Counted from the stretch's first letter, positions 1 through 9,706 are shown. The stretch is DNA of 64,000 nucleotides from Psychromonas sp. L1A2 (GCF_009828855.1 NZ_WUAG01000002.1:434001-498000); one strand, 5' to 3'. Program-made: numbers and translations. Notes: generated by a model from the letters alone, not told the origin.

Positions 1-1127
1 TAGAAGATAACCGGGATATGTTCACGGGTATGGTCTGAACCAGGCCATGTAGGGTCACAACCGTGATCCGCCGATAATACTAATAAGTCATCTTTATCCA
101 TTAACTCAAGCATTTCCGGTAAACGTGTATCAAAATATTCAAGTGCTGCAGCATAACCTGCCACATTACGTCGATGACCAAAGTCTGCATCAAAATTTAC
201 AAAGTTCGTAAAAATAATGGTTTCTTTTTTCGCCTCTTTTAATGACTGTAACGTTGCATCAAATAATGCTTCAAGACCATTAGCTTTAATGGCTTGCGTA
301 ATACCTTGCGCGGCAAATATGTCAGAAATTTTACCAATACTAACCACTTCTCCACCCGCATTTTTCATACGGTCAAGTAGTGTCTCTGAAGGCGGTAATA
401 CAGAGTAATCATGACGATTACCAGTACGAGCAAACTCACCCGCTTTTTCACCTGAGAATGGGCGCGCGATAACACGGCCAATGTTATATGGCTCTAGTAA
501 TTCGCGCGCTATTTCACATAGTTCATATAAGCGCTCTAAACCATACGTTTCTTCATGGCAAGCAATCTGAAAAACACTATCGCTTGATGTATAGAAAATA
601 GGTTTACCCGTTTTGATATGCTCTTCACCAAGCTCATCTAAAATAACCGTACCTGATGAATGACAGTTACCTAAATAACCAGAAATACCTGAACGTTCAA
701 CAATCGCGTCCAATAACGCTTGCGGGAAACTGTTTTCTTTAGATTTAAAGTAGCCCCACTCATATAAAACAGGAGCGCCGGTTATTTCCCAATGTCCACT
801 TGGTGTATCTTTACCAGTAGAAATTTCTTGAGCATGGCCATAAGCAGATATTGGTACAATAGATTCGTCTAACCCCATCGGGAACTCACCTGAACTACCT
901 TGACAAGCATGCGCCAGTCCTAACTTAGTTAGGTTAGGAATAAACAAAGGACCTTTACGTCCAATATCAGCTTCTCCTGCCGCACAAAGTTTAGCAATGC
1001 TACCGAAAGTGTTAGCGCCAACATCATTAAATACGGTGCCGTCTGCTAAACTACCTTCAAATTTATCAGCATCATGGCTTGCGCCTATGCCTAAAGAATC
1101 AAGTAATAAAAAAATAGTACGTTTCAT
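1..1127 (-). CDS. deoB: Phosphopentomutase (3' end beyond window)
   Basis: Converts (deoxy)ribose 1-phosphate to the 5-phosphate in the cytoplasm, feeding DeoC. The reverse-strand frame from ATG at 1127 begins [19 protein letters not shown], the metal-binding start of alkaline phosphatase-superfamily mutases, and continues open to base 1. It contains DTPSGHWE (with the active-site threonine region), [15 protein letters not shown] and [18 protein letters not shown], all typical of DeoB. About 375 codons are visible; E. coli DeoB is a little over 400 residues, so the C-terminus is cut off by the window edge. A strong GGAGGT lies inside the end of deoC and the TAATG overlap with deoC implies translational coupling. 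Last visible gene of the tal/nupC/deoC/deoB series. Confidence 0.96.
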   Translation of the reverse strand, partial: MKRTIFLLLDSLGIGASHDADKFEGSLADGTVFNDVGANTFGSIAKLCAAGEADIGRKGPLFIPNLTKLGLAHACQGSSGEFPMGLDESIVPISAYGHAQEISTGKDTPSGHWEITGAPVLYEWGYFKSKENSFPQALLDAIVERSGISGYLGNCHSSGTVILDELGEEHIKTGKPIFYTSSDSVFQIACHEETYGLERLYELCEIARELLEPYNIGRVIARPFSGEKAGEFARTGNRHDYSVLPPSETLLDRMKNAGGEVVSIGKISDIFAAQGITQAIKANGLEALFDATLQSLKEAKKETIIFTNFVNFDADFGHRRNVAGYAAALEYFDTRLPEMLELMDKDDLLVLSADHGCDPTWPGSDHTREHIPVIF

Positions 1128-1900
1128 TAGTAACCTCCTGTCTCAACAGGTTTGTCAGCTAAATTAAGCTCAGATAATAAGCTTGCTAACAAACTTGAAG
1201 CGCCAAAACGGAAATGTTCGGCATTAACCCAGTCGTCGCCCATAATGTCACGAGCTAGCTGCATATAATCATTTGCAGCTTGTGCATCTTTCACACCACC
1301 AGCGGCTTTAAAACCAACGTTTTTGCCCGATTTTTTAATCGCGCCAATCATTACTTCAGTTGCTTCTAATGTTGCATTAACAGGTACTTTTCCTGTTGAT
1401 GTTTTAATAAAATCAGCACCCGCTTCAATACAGATCAAGCTTGCTTGTTCAATCAACTCAGGTGTTTTTAATTCGCCCGTTTCGATGATCACTTTTAATG
1501 TGACTTCTTGGCCACAAACTTCACGGCAAGCTTTAACCATCTCTTCACCCACAGTTGCATTACCAGCAATCAGTGCACGGTATGGAAAAACTAAATCAAC
1601 TTCGTCTGCGCCATAAGCAACAGCCGCTTTGGTTTCAGCAACAGCAATTTCAATATCATCATTACCGTGCGGGAAGTTGGTAACCGTTGCGATTTTAATA
1701 GCGGCTGTATTTTGTGCTTTTAATGTTTTACGCGCGATAGGAATAAAGCGAGGGTAAATACAAACAGCGGCGGTGTAACCTGCCGCACTGTTTGCTTGTT
1801 TACATAATTCAATGACTTTTTGGTCTGTATCGTTATCATTAAGCGTAGTTAAATCCATCAAATGAATTGCTTGACGCGATGCTTGTTGTAAATCACTCAT
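1127..1900 (-). CDS. deoC: Deoxyribose-phosphate aldolase
   Basis: Splits 2-deoxyribose 5-phosphate into glyceraldehyde 3-phosphate and acetaldehyde. 257 residues, the class I DeoC length, nearly collinear with the E. coli protein ([38 protein letters not shown]). The Schiff-base lysine lies in FIKTSTGKV (about K166), and the second lysine is in GFKAAGG, where E. coli has GFKPAGG. Start ATG has AAAGGA upstream. Its TAA overlaps the deoB ATG by one base. Sits 163 bp downstream of nupC with an inverted repeat between them. Confidence 0.98.
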   Translation of the reverse strand: MSDLQQASRQAIHLMDLTTLNDNDTDQKVIELCKQANSAAGYTAAVCIYPRFIPIARKTLKAQNTAAIKIATVTNFPHGNDDIEIAVAETKAAVAYGADEVDLVFPYRALIAGNATVGEEMVKACREVCGQEVTLKVIIETGELKTPELIEQASLICIEAGADFIKTSTGKVPVNATLEATEVMIGAIKKSGKNVGFKAAGGVKDAQAANDYMQLARDIMGDDWVNAEHFRFGASSLLASLLSELNLADKPVETGGY

Positions 1901-1950
1901 TTTAAAAATCCTTTGATTTCATTGTTACTATAAAAGTTCAGCACTTAGGG

Positions 1951-1990
1951 TTTAGCATTTATGTTTATAAGGCTAAACGTAAATGCTAAA
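1951..1990. repeat. Inverted repeat in the nupC-deoC gap
   Basis: An 11-bp perfect stem (TTTAGCATTTA, 1951-1961, with TAAATGCTAAA, 1980-1990) and an 18-nt loop lie between nupC and deoC. Extra GG/CC pairs extend it beyond one bulged A. There is no T-run after it on the minus strand, so it looks more like an mRNA processing or attenuation hairpin, or an operator, than a simple terminator. Confidence 0.5.
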
Positions 1991-2063
1991 ACCTAAAAGA
2001 AAGAATAATTGAGGGCTCATTACGAGCACCTCAATAGTTGTATTCGTTATTACTTAAACAATA

Positions 2064-3320
2064 TTATGCAATGCTTAATGCAAAGAAAATACCGACTAAT
2101 GTTGCGCTCATTAAGTTAGATAATGTACCAGCCATTACCGCTTTTAAACCTAGACGTGCAATATCAGGGCGGCGTGAAGGTGCTAATACACCTAGACCAC
2201 CTAATAAAATTGCCATTGATGATAAGTTAGCAAAACCACATAGTGCAACAGTAATGATCACCTGAGAATGTTCACTTAATGCATCTTTAACACCCATGAA
2301 GTTAATGTATGCAACAAACTCATTCACAACTAATTTTTGACCTAAAAGACTGCCAGCAACTACGGCTTCAGACCATGGGATACCAATTAAGAAAGCGATT
2401 GGCGCAAATACATAACCTAAAATTTGTTCAAGTGTTAATGCTTGAATACCAATAACGTCACCAAATGCACCTAAGATAGTATTGATTAATGCAATTAATG
2501 CGATGAACGCAATTAACATTGCACCTACATTTAATGCTAATTTAAGACCTGAAGAAGCACCTGATGCTGCAGCGTCAATAACATTAACTGGTTTATCTTC
2601 GTCTGCATCTGCCGCTAGTTCTTCAACAGATAATTCTTTTGCAGTTTCAGTTTCTGGCTCTAGTATTTTTGCCATTAATAGGCCACCAGGAGCTGCCATG
2701 AAAGAAGCTGCGATTAAGTATTCAAGACTAACACCTAGCGATGCATAGCCTACTAGTACAGAACCCGCTACCGAAGCTAGACCACCACACATAACAGCGA
2801 ACAATTCAGAACGAGTCATATGTTTAATATAAGGTTTAACGACTAATGGCGCTTCAGTTTGACCAACAAAGACGTTAGCGGCAGCAGACATTGATTCAGT
2901 ACGACTTGTACCTAACATTTTCTGTAAGGCACCACCAAAAATTTTGATGATAAATTGCATAATGCCTAGGTAGTATAAAACGGCCATAAATGACGCGAAG
3001 AAGATAATGATAGGGAGTACTTTAAAAGCAAAGACAAAACCGCCACCGCCAAATACTTCAAACATTTTACCAGAGACTAAACCACCAAATAGGAAGCTAA
3101 CACCAGCGTTGGCACTATTAATGACACCTTGAACTGCACCTGAAATACCCTGTAGGAAAGATGCGCCCCACGGAGTAAATATAACAAAAGCAGGTATAAT
3201 TGCTTGTATCGCGAAAGCACCACCAACAGTACGGTAATTAATTGATTTTTTATGCTTAGAAAAAATAAAAGCAATTAACAGCAAGGAAATAATCCCTACT
3301 AGGCCCATGATGATTTGCAT
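2064..3320 (-). CDS. nupC: Concentrative nucleoside transporter, NupC/CNT family
   Basis: Inner-membrane cation-coupled nucleoside importer. About 418 residues with many hydrophobic segments and CNT motifs: [12 protein letters not shown] in the first re-entrant/substrate region and VVNEFVAY in the second half. ATG at 3320 is preferred over ATG at 3338 because GGAG lies seven bases before it, giving MQIIMGLVG. The short acidic loop around [21 protein letters not shown] is cytoplasmic or extracellular spacer typical of the family. Located between tal and deoC, it supplies substrates for the deo genes. Exact substrate range (pyrimidine versus purine) cannot be read from sequence. Confidence 0.93.
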   Translation of the reverse strand: MQIIMGLVGIISLLLIAFIFSKHKKSINYRTVGGAFAIQAIIPAFVIFTPWGASFLQGISGAVQGVINSANAGVSFLFGGLVSGKMFEVFGGGGFVFAFKVLPIIIFFASFMAVLYYLGIMQFIIKIFGGALQKMLGTSRTESMSAAANVFVGQTEAPLVVKPYIKHMTRSELFAVMCGGLASVAGSVLVGYASLGVSLEYLIAASFMAAPGGLLMAKILEPETETAKELSVEELAADADEDKPVNVIDAAASGASSGLKLALNVGAMLIAFIALIALINTILGAFGDVIGIQALTLEQILGYVFAPIAFLIGIPWSEAVVAGSLLGQKLVVNEFVAYINFMGVKDALSEHSQVIITVALCGFANLSSMAILLGGLGVLAPSRRPDIARLGLKAVMAGTLSNLMSATLVGIFFALSIA

Positions 3321-3418
3321 ATTTGTACTCCATTTCATTTATGTCAATTTGACTGAAGAATAACCCAACAGCCATCTTCATCTATTATCCTGGCCAACCC
3401 AGGCATGTATAATCCGAT

Positions 3419-3430
3419 ATATTCGAATAT
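3419..3430. promoter_or_regulatory. 12-bp palindrome upstream of nupC
   Basis: ATATTCGAATAT is a perfect palindrome about 100 bp upstream of the nupC start, next to a 10-bp hairpin. It may be an operator; no regulator can be assigned. Confidence 0.25.
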
Positions 3431-3433
3431 TGG

Positions 3434-3462
3434 TTGGTTTGTTGTTTTCCGTAACAAACCAA
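3434..3462 (-). terminator. Hairpin after tal (terminator or attenuator)
   Basis: TTGGTTTGTT and AACAAACCAA form a perfect 10-bp stem with a 9-nt loop, 15 bases downstream of the tal stop. The T-rich tract lies on the tal side, so on the minus strand the hairpin is not followed by a U-run. It may terminate weakly or set the tal/nupC expression ratio. Confidence 0.4.
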
Positions 3463-3477
3463 ATTTTTAAACCCTGT

Positions 3478-4428
3478 TTATAATTTTTCCATAATCATGG
3501 TTTCTAATTTATTTTGATCAATAGCAAAATTGCGAATACCTTCCGCTAATTTTTCAATAGCCATTGGATCTTGATGATGTGCCCATAAAAACTCAGCTTC
3601 CGTTAACGGAACAGGTGCAGCTTTTATGTCTACATCTGAAAACAGTTTTGTTTCAACTGCTCCTTCAGATTCACTTAACTCTTGTAATAACTGCGGGCTA
3701 ATCGTTAATCGGTCACAACCAGCAAGCTCTAAAATTTCACCGATATTTCTGAAACTTGCGCCCATCACAACCGTTTTGTAATCGTGTGCTTTGTAGTAAT
3801 CATAAATTTTAGAAACTGACAATACACCAGGGTCTTCAGCAGCAGAAAAATCAGTTCCCTGTTTTGCTTTGTACCAATCCATAATGCGACCAACAAATGG
3901 TGAAATTAAAAATACATTGGCTTCAGCACAAGCCTGTGCTTGAGCGAATGAAAAAAGCAGCGTGAGATTACAGTTAATCCCCTCTTTTTCAAGCACTTTA
4001 GCGGCCTGAATACCATTCCAAGTAGCCGCTAGCTTGATTAAGATACGATCATTGTTTACTCCTGCATCGTTATACATTTTTATCAGTTGACGTGCTTTCG
4101 CTAAGCTTGCATCGGTGTCATAAGAAAGACGCGCATCAACTTCGGTAGAAATACGTCCAGGTATTGTTTTTAAAATCTCTTTACCGATGTTGACAGCTAA
4201 CATGTCACAAGCAATTTCTACTTGTTGTTGCTTGTCTGCACTTTGATTTTTTGCATAATCGATAGCATTTTCGATTAGTGGAGCATAGGCTTCGATGGTT
4301 GCCGCTTTTAAGATAAGTGATGGATTAGTTGTTGCATCTTCAGGTTGATATTGTTTAATTGCTTCAATATCACCGGTATCTGCAACAACGGTTGTTACTT
4401 TGCGTAACTGCTCTAATTTACTTTGCAT
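3478..4428 (-). CDS. tal: Transaldolase
   Basis: Non-oxidative pentose phosphate enzyme moving a dihydroxyacetone unit between sedoheptulose 7-phosphate and glyceraldehyde 3-phosphate. 316 residues, matching E. coli TalA/TalB length. The N-terminus [20 protein letters not shown] and [12 protein letters not shown] are class I signatures. The Schiff-base lysine is in [16 protein letters not shown]. Start ATG is preceded by AGGAAG. Being upstream of nupC, deoC and deoB, it links recovered pentose to central metabolism. The upstream gap carries a CRP-like palindrome. Confidence 0.97.
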   Translation of the reverse strand: MQSKLEQLRKVTTVVADTGDIEAIKQYQPEDATTNPSLILKAATIEAYAPLIENAIDYAKNQSADKQQQVEIACDMLAVNIGKEILKTIPGRISTEVDARLSYDTDASLAKARQLIKMYNDAGVNNDRILIKLAATWNGIQAAKVLEKEGINCNLTLLFSFAQAQACAEANVFLISPFVGRIMDWYKAKQGTDFSAAEDPGVLSVSKIYDYYKAHDYKTVVMGASFRNIGEILELAGCDRLTISPQLLQELSESEGAVETKLFSDVDIKAAPVPLTEAEFLWAHHQDPMAIEKLAEGIRNFAIDQNKLETMIMEKL

Positions 4429-4742
4429 ATTTACTTCCTTTCACTCTATTGATCCTTAACAAGCTGAAACAACTTAGAAGGCATCTCATCTTTTTATAAA
4501 AGAGATTGTGACGATAAAAAAAGGGATAAGTTAACGTTGCTAGGTGATTAAACCAAATCAACCTCAACACTCCCCAAAAAATTCAAAAAATGTTTTATTA
4601 TGTAATTTAATTAATGAAGATAAGGTTGAAAAAACTGACCAGTATCTCTAAAATTTATCTGCAAACAACGCCAACATTTTTCTTGACTCTTTCTTTCTGG
4701 CCATTTCGTTATTAACAAATTCTAGGGATTCGAACCATCTTA

Positions 4743-4764
4743 AAATGAGATCTAGATCACTAGA
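4743..4764. promoter_or_regulatory. CRP-like binding site
   Basis: Contains AAATGAGATCTAGATCAC, which agrees with the CRP consensus (AAATGTGATCTAGATCACATTT, from memory) at 10 of 11 bases in the left half and 7 of 11 in the right half. It lies in the 417-bp gap between divergent tal (start 4428) and the zinc-ribbon gene (start 4846). It is about 80 bp before the latter and 315 bp before tal. The rest of the gap is AT-rich with no other feature recognised. Confidence 0.55.
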
Positions 4765-4845
4765 TTTAACATTGGAATCTTTGCATTTACTGGTACTAAC
4801 AAAATATGTTGTTTATGTTAAAGTGGTACTTAAGAGGTGAGCATT

Positions 4846-6207
4846 ATGTTTGGTATGAGATATGATTTTAATTGTTGTAAAACAATAAGTTGCAAAAATT
4901 TCGGTGTAAATGGAAGTGAAGACTATGTTTATAAAAGTAGACGCTTAGGCTACCTTTCAGTTGAATGTAAGGCTTGTGGGAGCAATCCACCCTGGATCAA
5001 TAACGAATTAATTGAAAATATCCAAAAAGAAAAACTTGCTTTTCATTTCGCCAGGAAAATTACCCACTGTAAACATTGTTACCAATACTTCTTTTTTAAC
5101 GATAAAAATGGCGCAAAATTACATGGTTTTACAGGCGCAGGAACACAACGTTTAAAGTGCACAAATTGCAATCGAATATATAGCTTAGGTAAACACAAAA
5201 ATATTGATGCGATTAGAGCAGTATTGCAAACGATTATTGATAATTTAGATATCAATGTAGCCATTAGAAAAACAGGATTATCTGCACGGCTTTATTATTT
5301 CTATCTTGAAAAATTATCACTTTTATTGACTAATTATAGTCGTTTAAAAGAACAAGATGTGATGAAGCGAGAATATATTGCATTACAAACTGAAGGTAAA
5401 GTTCTGCATTTACATCATAAACGTGGTTTCTATACGCTGCTCACTGGAGAGGCTGATAGCGGTTATATTTTATTACAAACCAATAACCTAACCAAACAAA
5501 AGTTACTTGATCAAGATATTTACAATACCTGTGAAGATACCATTATTAAAGATACTCATGCTAACAACGTCGAGAATGAAATTAAACAGCATTATCAGCA
5601 GACTTTATATCGTAAGCACTTTGAAAAATTATTAATTGGTGAGATAAAGGCCATTAATCATTGCAACTTGCTCTATCCCAATAAGCTCGTTTATGTTCAC
5701 TTTTTACTATTAAGAGCTTTTATTCAAAAAACCCAACGTTACAGCCATTACATCGAATTAGAAAGTAGTATTCGAGCAGCAGCTGTGATGTCCGCTTACC
5801 CTGAAATTAAGACCGGTACTGCAGATATTTATTATTATTTACCCTTTTTAAATAACCAAGAAACACTTAACAATAAGAAAATAGGTTGGTGGAGTGACCG
5901 TTGGTTTAGTTTTGAACTTGGTGCTTATTCATCTATTACTAATAACTCAACAAATGACGCTCCTTTTCGCTTGAATGATACTGAACATCTAACCCGTTAT
6001 TACAATTATTTAGAACAAAATTTAAATAAAAGTTTAAATAGTTTTAACACTGTTACTAATTTTTCAGAAATTCATCGTGTGTTATTTAATTTTTGTCAGG
6101 TTCATAAAAACAACACCGCTGCAATGTCATTTGGTTTAATAGAAACACCATTAACCGCAACAGAGCTGTTAAATGAAGCAATTTATTTGAGTGATTACAC
6201 CGAGTGA
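4846..6207 (+). CDS. Unknown protein with two zinc ribbons and a transposase-like body
   Basis: About 453 residues; I do not recognise a named family. Numbering from ATG 4846, C11-x4-C16 with C41-x2-C44 and C75-x2-C78 with C105-x2-C108 form two zinc ribbons of the kind found in IS1 InsA-like DNA-binding domains. Residues about 118-165 (IDAIRAVLQTIIDN, TGLSARLYYFYLEKL) look like a helix-turn-helix. The rest contains YIALQTEGKVLHL and GEADSGYILL, resembling an RNase H-like strand order but without clear catalytic acids. AGAGGTG sits 5-6 bases before ATG 4846; GTG at 4837 would overlap it. The gene stands alone between two minus-strand nucleoside operons with no inverted repeats seen, suggesting a domesticated regulator. 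Function unknown. Confidence 0.8.
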   Translation: MFGMRYDFNCCKTISCKNFGVNGSEDYVYKSRRLGYLSVECKACGSNPPWINNELIENIQKEKLAFHFARKITHCKHCYQYFFFNDKNGAKLHGFTGAGTQRLKCTNCNRIYSLGKHKNIDAIRAVLQTIIDNLDINVAIRKTGLSARLYYFYLEKLSLLLTNYSRLKEQDVMKREYIALQTEGKVLHLHHKRGFYTLLTGEADSGYILLQTNNLTKQKLLDQDIYNTCEDTIIKDTHANNVENEIKQHYQQTLYRKHFEKLLIGEIKAINHCNLLYPNKLVYVHFLLLRAFIQKTQRYSHYIELESSIRAAAVMSAYPEIKTGTADIYYYLPFLNNQETLNNKKIGWWSDRWFSFELGAYSSITNNSTNDAPFRLNDTEHLTRYYNYLEQNLNKSLNSFNTVTNFSEIHRVLFNFCQVHKNNTAAMSFGLIETPLTATELLNEAIYLSDYTE

Positions 6208-6360
6208 GTATTCGATAAATATAGAAAAGTAATAGTGCAGATAACCAAAAGTGTTTTTGATCGGTCAAGCTCAAGATTTAATACATGCAGTAAGGGTTAG
6301 AAGTTAGAAGCATAGGACAAGTACTACTGTTCTAATGCTTCTAACTAAGGATATTAAGCT

Positions 6361-6768
6361 TTAAAGCTCAGCGCCTAAAAAAGCAAAAGGCAATAGATCT
6401 GCAATGGTGTTCTGTGTGTATACAGACTCTGATTCGTAACTATAAACTAAACAATCATTCATGGATTGCTCTGCGATCACTTGACGGCATGAACCACACG
6501 GATGTGCTGTTACTAACAGTTTTTCAGCGTTACGAGCTGCAATATGCACTTCTTGTATATCACCTTTACTTATGCCTTCTGCAACGGCAGTGAAAATAGC
6601 GTTACGTTCTGCACAAATAGTGGTTGGGTAAGCCGCAGATTCTACATTGACACCTTTAAACTCTCGTCCATCTTTACAGACAACAACAGAAGCTACATTA
6701 AAACCTGAATAAGGTGCAGAGCTGTTATCTAGTAACACTTTTAATTCGCTAAAGTAATTTTTTTTCAT
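6361..6768 (-). CDS. cdd: Cytidine deaminase (short tetrameric type)
   Basis: Hydrolyses cytidine/deoxycytidine to uridine/deoxyuridine, giving substrate to Udp. 135 residues, the compact homotetrameric form rather than the 294-residue E. coli form. Zinc and catalytic residues are visible in CAERNAIF (Cys and the proton-shuttling Glu) and PCGSCRQ. Start ATG follows AGGGAA. It lies 48 bp downstream of udp on the same strand, so udp-cdd is a likely operon. Confidence 0.97.
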   Translation of the reverse strand: MKKNYFSELKVLLDNSSAPYSGFNVASVVVCKDGREFKGVNVESAAYPTTICAERNAIFTAVAEGISKGDIQEVHIAARNAEKLLVTAHPCGSCRQVIAEQSMNDCLVYSYESESVYTQNTIADLLPFAFLGAEL

Positions 6769-6816
6769 TTTATATTCCCTGTTTTTATAGCTCAGAACTT
6801 TAATAGCTCATTATTT

Positions 6817-7575
6817 TTATTTTAATAATTTTTTAGCGGCAGCAACAACAATTGAAATCGCGTGAGATTCTGTTTTTTTCATCGTTGCTTCATCTGGTAT
6901 TTCTTGTTGTGTACGGTTAACTATCACTCCTGCAACACAAGCGGCAGCCCAACCTTGTGATGCACACATAGTAAATAGGGTAGATGACTCCATCTCATAA
7001 TTTAGTACACCAAGTTCTTGCCACTCTTGCATCGAACCTTTTAACTGACGAATAACACGGCCAGAAACCGTATCATAGCGCTCTTGTCCCGGATAAAAAG
7101 TATCACTTGATGCGGTGATCCCGACATGAGGCTCAATATTCGCATCACGACAAGCAGCAACCATCGCCGTCGTCGCATTAAAATCAGCAACCGCAGGATA
7201 TTCTAATGGTGCAAAATGTAAACTTGCACCATCTAAACGTACCGATGCTTGTGTGACAATTACATCACCGACATTAACATGTGGTTGAATTGCACCAGTA
7301 GTACCAATACGCAAGAATGTACGAACACCTAGCTGTGCAAGTTCTTCCACAGCGATAGAAGTCGATGGACCTCCAATGCCCGTTGAACAAACAACAACAG
7401 CTTTAGAATCGATATAGGCTAGGTATATCGTATATTCACGATGACTTGCTAAAAACGTTGCATTATCCATTAATTCTGCAATACGTTTAACACGCTCAGG
7501 GTCACCCGGTACAATCGCTAAAGTCGCACCATCTAACATCGCTTTGGTTAAACCTAAATGAAATACCTCTGACAT
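6817..7575 (-). CDS. udp: Uridine phosphorylase
   Basis: Phosphorolysis of uridine (and deoxyuridine) to uracil and (deoxy)ribose 1-phosphate. 252 residues, collinear with E. coli Udp: [68 protein letters not shown] and NYEMESSTL. Start ATG is preceded by AAAGGA. First gene of udp-cdd; the 534-bp region upstream holds a CRP-like palindrome. Confidence 0.98.
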   Translation of the reverse strand: MSEVFHLGLTKAMLDGATLAIVPGDPERVKRIAELMDNATFLASHREYTIYLAYIDSKAVVVCSTGIGGPSTSIAVEELAQLGVRTFLRIGTTGAIQPHVNVGDVIVTQASVRLDGASLHFAPLEYPAVADFNATTAMVAACRDANIEPHVGITASSDTFYPGQERYDTVSGRVIRQLKGSMQEWQELGVLNYEMESSTLFTMCASQGWAAACVAGVIVNRTQQEIPDEATMKKTESHAISIVVAAAKKLLK

Positions 7576-7724
7576 AATCTTTTCCTTTTCAAAAGGCAGT
7601 CATACTGCCGCGGGTTATTTTATTGAATATACTTAATTTATAAGTTAATCGTCCTGTTAATCACACTAAAAATTAACGACGTATATTTAAAAAGTAAAAT
7701 CAGTGTATTTAGTAAATAGACAAT

Positions 7725-7747
7725 AAAGTGGGATCTAGATCGACACA
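7725..7747. promoter_or_regulatory. CRP-like palindrome upstream of udp
   Basis: The region contains GTGGGATCTAGATCGACAC. Its GATCTAGATC core is identical to the core of the site at 4743-4764 and to the CRP consensus centre, although the flanks fit poorly, especially on the right. It is about 150 bp upstream of udp, a gene known to be CRP-activated in E. coli. The remainder of 7576-8109 is AT-rich non-coding DNA containing a hairpin at 7983-8021. Confidence 0.35.
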
Positions 7748-7982
7748 ATGGTCAAAAAATTGAGTAGAAACTTTCTATGCACAAAATATGTGGTTTTTAA
7801 ATATTTCATTCTTAAGGGGTGATAGCGTAGGTTTTAATTACATAAGATTTAACAAAATAGAACGTAAAATTTAAGCATTTAAAAAAACTCATTTCACACA
7901 AAGTATAAAGTAAATTATTAGGGCGTTATTTTAAAGGTGCTTTAATAATTGTAGTGAAAATGACCTTAAAAATAATAGAAAA

Positions 7983-8021
7983 TGTGATATTTAGCTTTAA
8001 AATAAAATGCTAAATATCACA
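7983..8021 (-). terminator. Terminator after the YheT-like gene
   Basis: TGTGATATTTAGC (7983-7995) and GCTAAATATCACA (8009-8021) form a perfect 13-bp stem with a 13-nt loop. On the minus strand it is followed by TTTTCTATTATTTTT, fitting a Rho-independent terminator about 90 nt past the stop at 8110. The arms also carry TGTGA and TCACA, so a protein-binding role is possible. Confidence 0.6.
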
Positions 8022-8109
8022 AGATTGGATTAAGTTTACTTATTAAAATTTATACTAAAGACAGAGATAAATTTACAATTAAGATGAATAGTTGAAAGGA
8101 AAACTAACA

Positions 8110-9096
8110 CTATAAACGTTTCTCATATTGCTTATTTGCCAGATAAACAACCCGTTCACTAGCCCAACTTTCTAACTTCCAGTTTTGGATAAATGCACAG
8201 TGACCGCCATTTTTCTGTAAATCAATTTTTAACCATTTTGAGGAAAACAGGTCATTTAACTGTTTAGCTGGGATCATAGGATCATCTGAAGAGGTTATGA
8301 TAGTGGTAGGAATGGCAAGCTTACTTAAACCCTCACCCAATATTGAATAACCTTCAAAATATTCCTGAGTACTATCAAAGTCGGTATGTTCAATAACAAA
8401 AAACTCATTCATTTCATCTAATGTTTTTAGCTTTTTAAGCTGTTCACCATAGGTAAAATGACTGTGATGTTTTAATTTTTTAAATAACGAATTTTTCCAT
8501 CTTTTAACAAAGTACTTTTCATAAATAAAAAAGCCATTATTTAATTCATTCATTGTCGTTGGAGGGTGCAATAAAGGGCAAATTGCAATCGCTTGATGGA
8601 GATTTATATTATGTTCTTTAGCTAGGTTTGCAACACGTAAGCAAAAATTCCCACCTAAAGAATATCCGCACAATAAGTTATGTGAACCACCATGCTTTTG
8701 ACATAGGTATTTTACGGCCTCTACAACCTCTTCTAAACGCATTGAATTAAAAAGATCTTTGTTTAAATGTTGCGTACCACCATGGTCTCGAAAATTTAAA
8801 CGAAATACATCATAACCATCATCTAATAACTTTTGACCATTGGATAACATATACAAAGATTCAGAACACCCTTCCCAACCGTGTAAAAGAATCGCTACAC
8901 CTTTACGTGCAATTTTTGTTTTCGAAAAAGATCCAAGTAATTTTACACCTTGTGGTGTTGTGATTATTTCTGGTTGAGATGATTTTAATAACTCAGCACT
9001 GCGACGTTTTTCAAAGAACTTACGCGGACCTGCACTAGACAATATAGATTGTAAATGTTTATTAGAAAGGCCTTTTGCCGGTATAAATTGTTCCAT
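8110..9096 (-). CDS. Alpha/beta hydrolase, YheT family
   Basis: Predicted cytoplasmic esterase/hydrolase of the YheT (embryogenesis-associated EMB8-like) family; substrate unknown. 328 residues. The oxyanion-region motif LLHGWEG is near residue 71, the nucleophile is in GYSLGG (S146), the acid is in SSDDPMIP (D271 or D272) and the histidine is in GGHCAF (H299), a complete triad. KGLSNKHLQSI at the N-terminus is typical of this family. Start ATG follows GGAG. It lies downstream of a small DUF2389 gene on the same strand, about 180 bp apart. Confidence 0.88.
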   Translation of the reverse strand: MEQFIPAKGLSNKHLQSILSSAGPRKFFEKRRSAELLKSSQPEIITTPQGVKLLGSFSKTKIARKGVAILLHGWEGCSESLYMLSNGQKLLDDGYDVFRLNFRDHGGTQHLNKDLFNSMRLEEVVEAVKYLCQKHGGSHNLLCGYSLGGNFCLRVANLAKEHNINLHQAIAICPLLHPPTTMNELNNGFFIYEKYFVKRWKNSLFKKLKHHSHFTYGEQLKKLKTLDEMNEFFVIEHTDFDSTQEYFEGYSILGEGLSKLAIPTTIITSSDDPMIPAKQLNDLFSSKWLKIDLQKNGGHCAFIQNWKLESWASERVVYLANKQYEKRL

Positions 9097-9276
9097 GTGA
9101 CTCCAAGATCATTAAGTTTGTCAGCTTACAAAACGCAGTTAAACGAATGACAAGGCAACCGTTCTGTTTTCTAAATAAATAACTTTAGAATAACGTTTTT
9201 AATGCCAAGTTAAAATATAAGGAATGACATTAATTATAAATGACTCTGTTAATAACCTATTAAAAGATAATATGTA

Positions 9277-9492
9277 TTACTTCCAACCTTGTAACCATTG
9301 TTCTGTGTCTTTTAAATCATGCCAATTAATCTCTGCTGTTCGGTGTGATATAATCGCTTCTAATAAGCACAGAATAACCTCACCTTCTTCATCAAAATCA
9401 ACTTCTGAAATTAAGAAATGCTTTTCTTTATTGATTGGCTTAACTGCAGTCCATTTACTACGAAGCAGTTTTTTAGGATTAATTTTATTAAT
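9277..9492 (-). CDS. DUF2389 / TIGR02450 small Trp-containing protein
   Basis: About 71 residues. KINPKKLLRSKWTAV, KEKHFLISEVDFDEEG and INWHDLKDTEQWLQGWK match a conserved gammaproteobacterial family of unknown function (TIGR02450/DUF2389, from memory). Family members begin M-N-[KR]-INPKKLL. Here that position is an ATT codon at 9492-9490 with GGAG eight bases upstream, while no ATG or GTG occurs between it and the upstream stop. TTG at 9522 would add ten unrelated residues and has no Shine-Dalgarno. An AUU start is therefore proposed, less certain than the gene itself. Confidence 0.75.
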   Translation of the reverse strand: MNKINPKKLLRSKWTAVKPINKEKHFLISEVDFDEEGEVILCLLEAIISHRTAEINWHDLKDTEQWLQGWK

Positions 9493-9538
9493 AGCGAATA
9501 CTCCCAGTGTGTTAAAAAACAATATTATCGATGATTTA

Positions 9539-9706
9539 ATACCAATCTAAGTCATTATCTCGTCATTTATTCTTGTTAAAATGAATCTTAGCTTCGTTGT
9601 TGGTTTTGTAATGAGAATAACTCGTTACTGCAATCAACGCCTTGCTATTATGCATTTTCCCTAACGCCTAAATAGACCATTTACTTATCCAGATTGATAT
9701 AAACAA
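9539..9706. repeat. Degenerate MITE-like repeat
   Basis: Begins ATACCAATCTAAGTCATTA and ends with an imperfect complement of it (read inward from about 9706 as ATATCAATCTGGATAAGTA). Inside is an imperfect hairpin around 9597-9648 (GTTGGTTTTGTAATGAG with CTCGTTACTGCAATCAAC). Repeats with such TACCAATCT termini and an inner GTTG/CAAC stem occur widely in marine gammaproteobacteria as far as I remember. The rest of the 9493-10246 gap is AT-rich without a gene. Confidence 0.5.
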
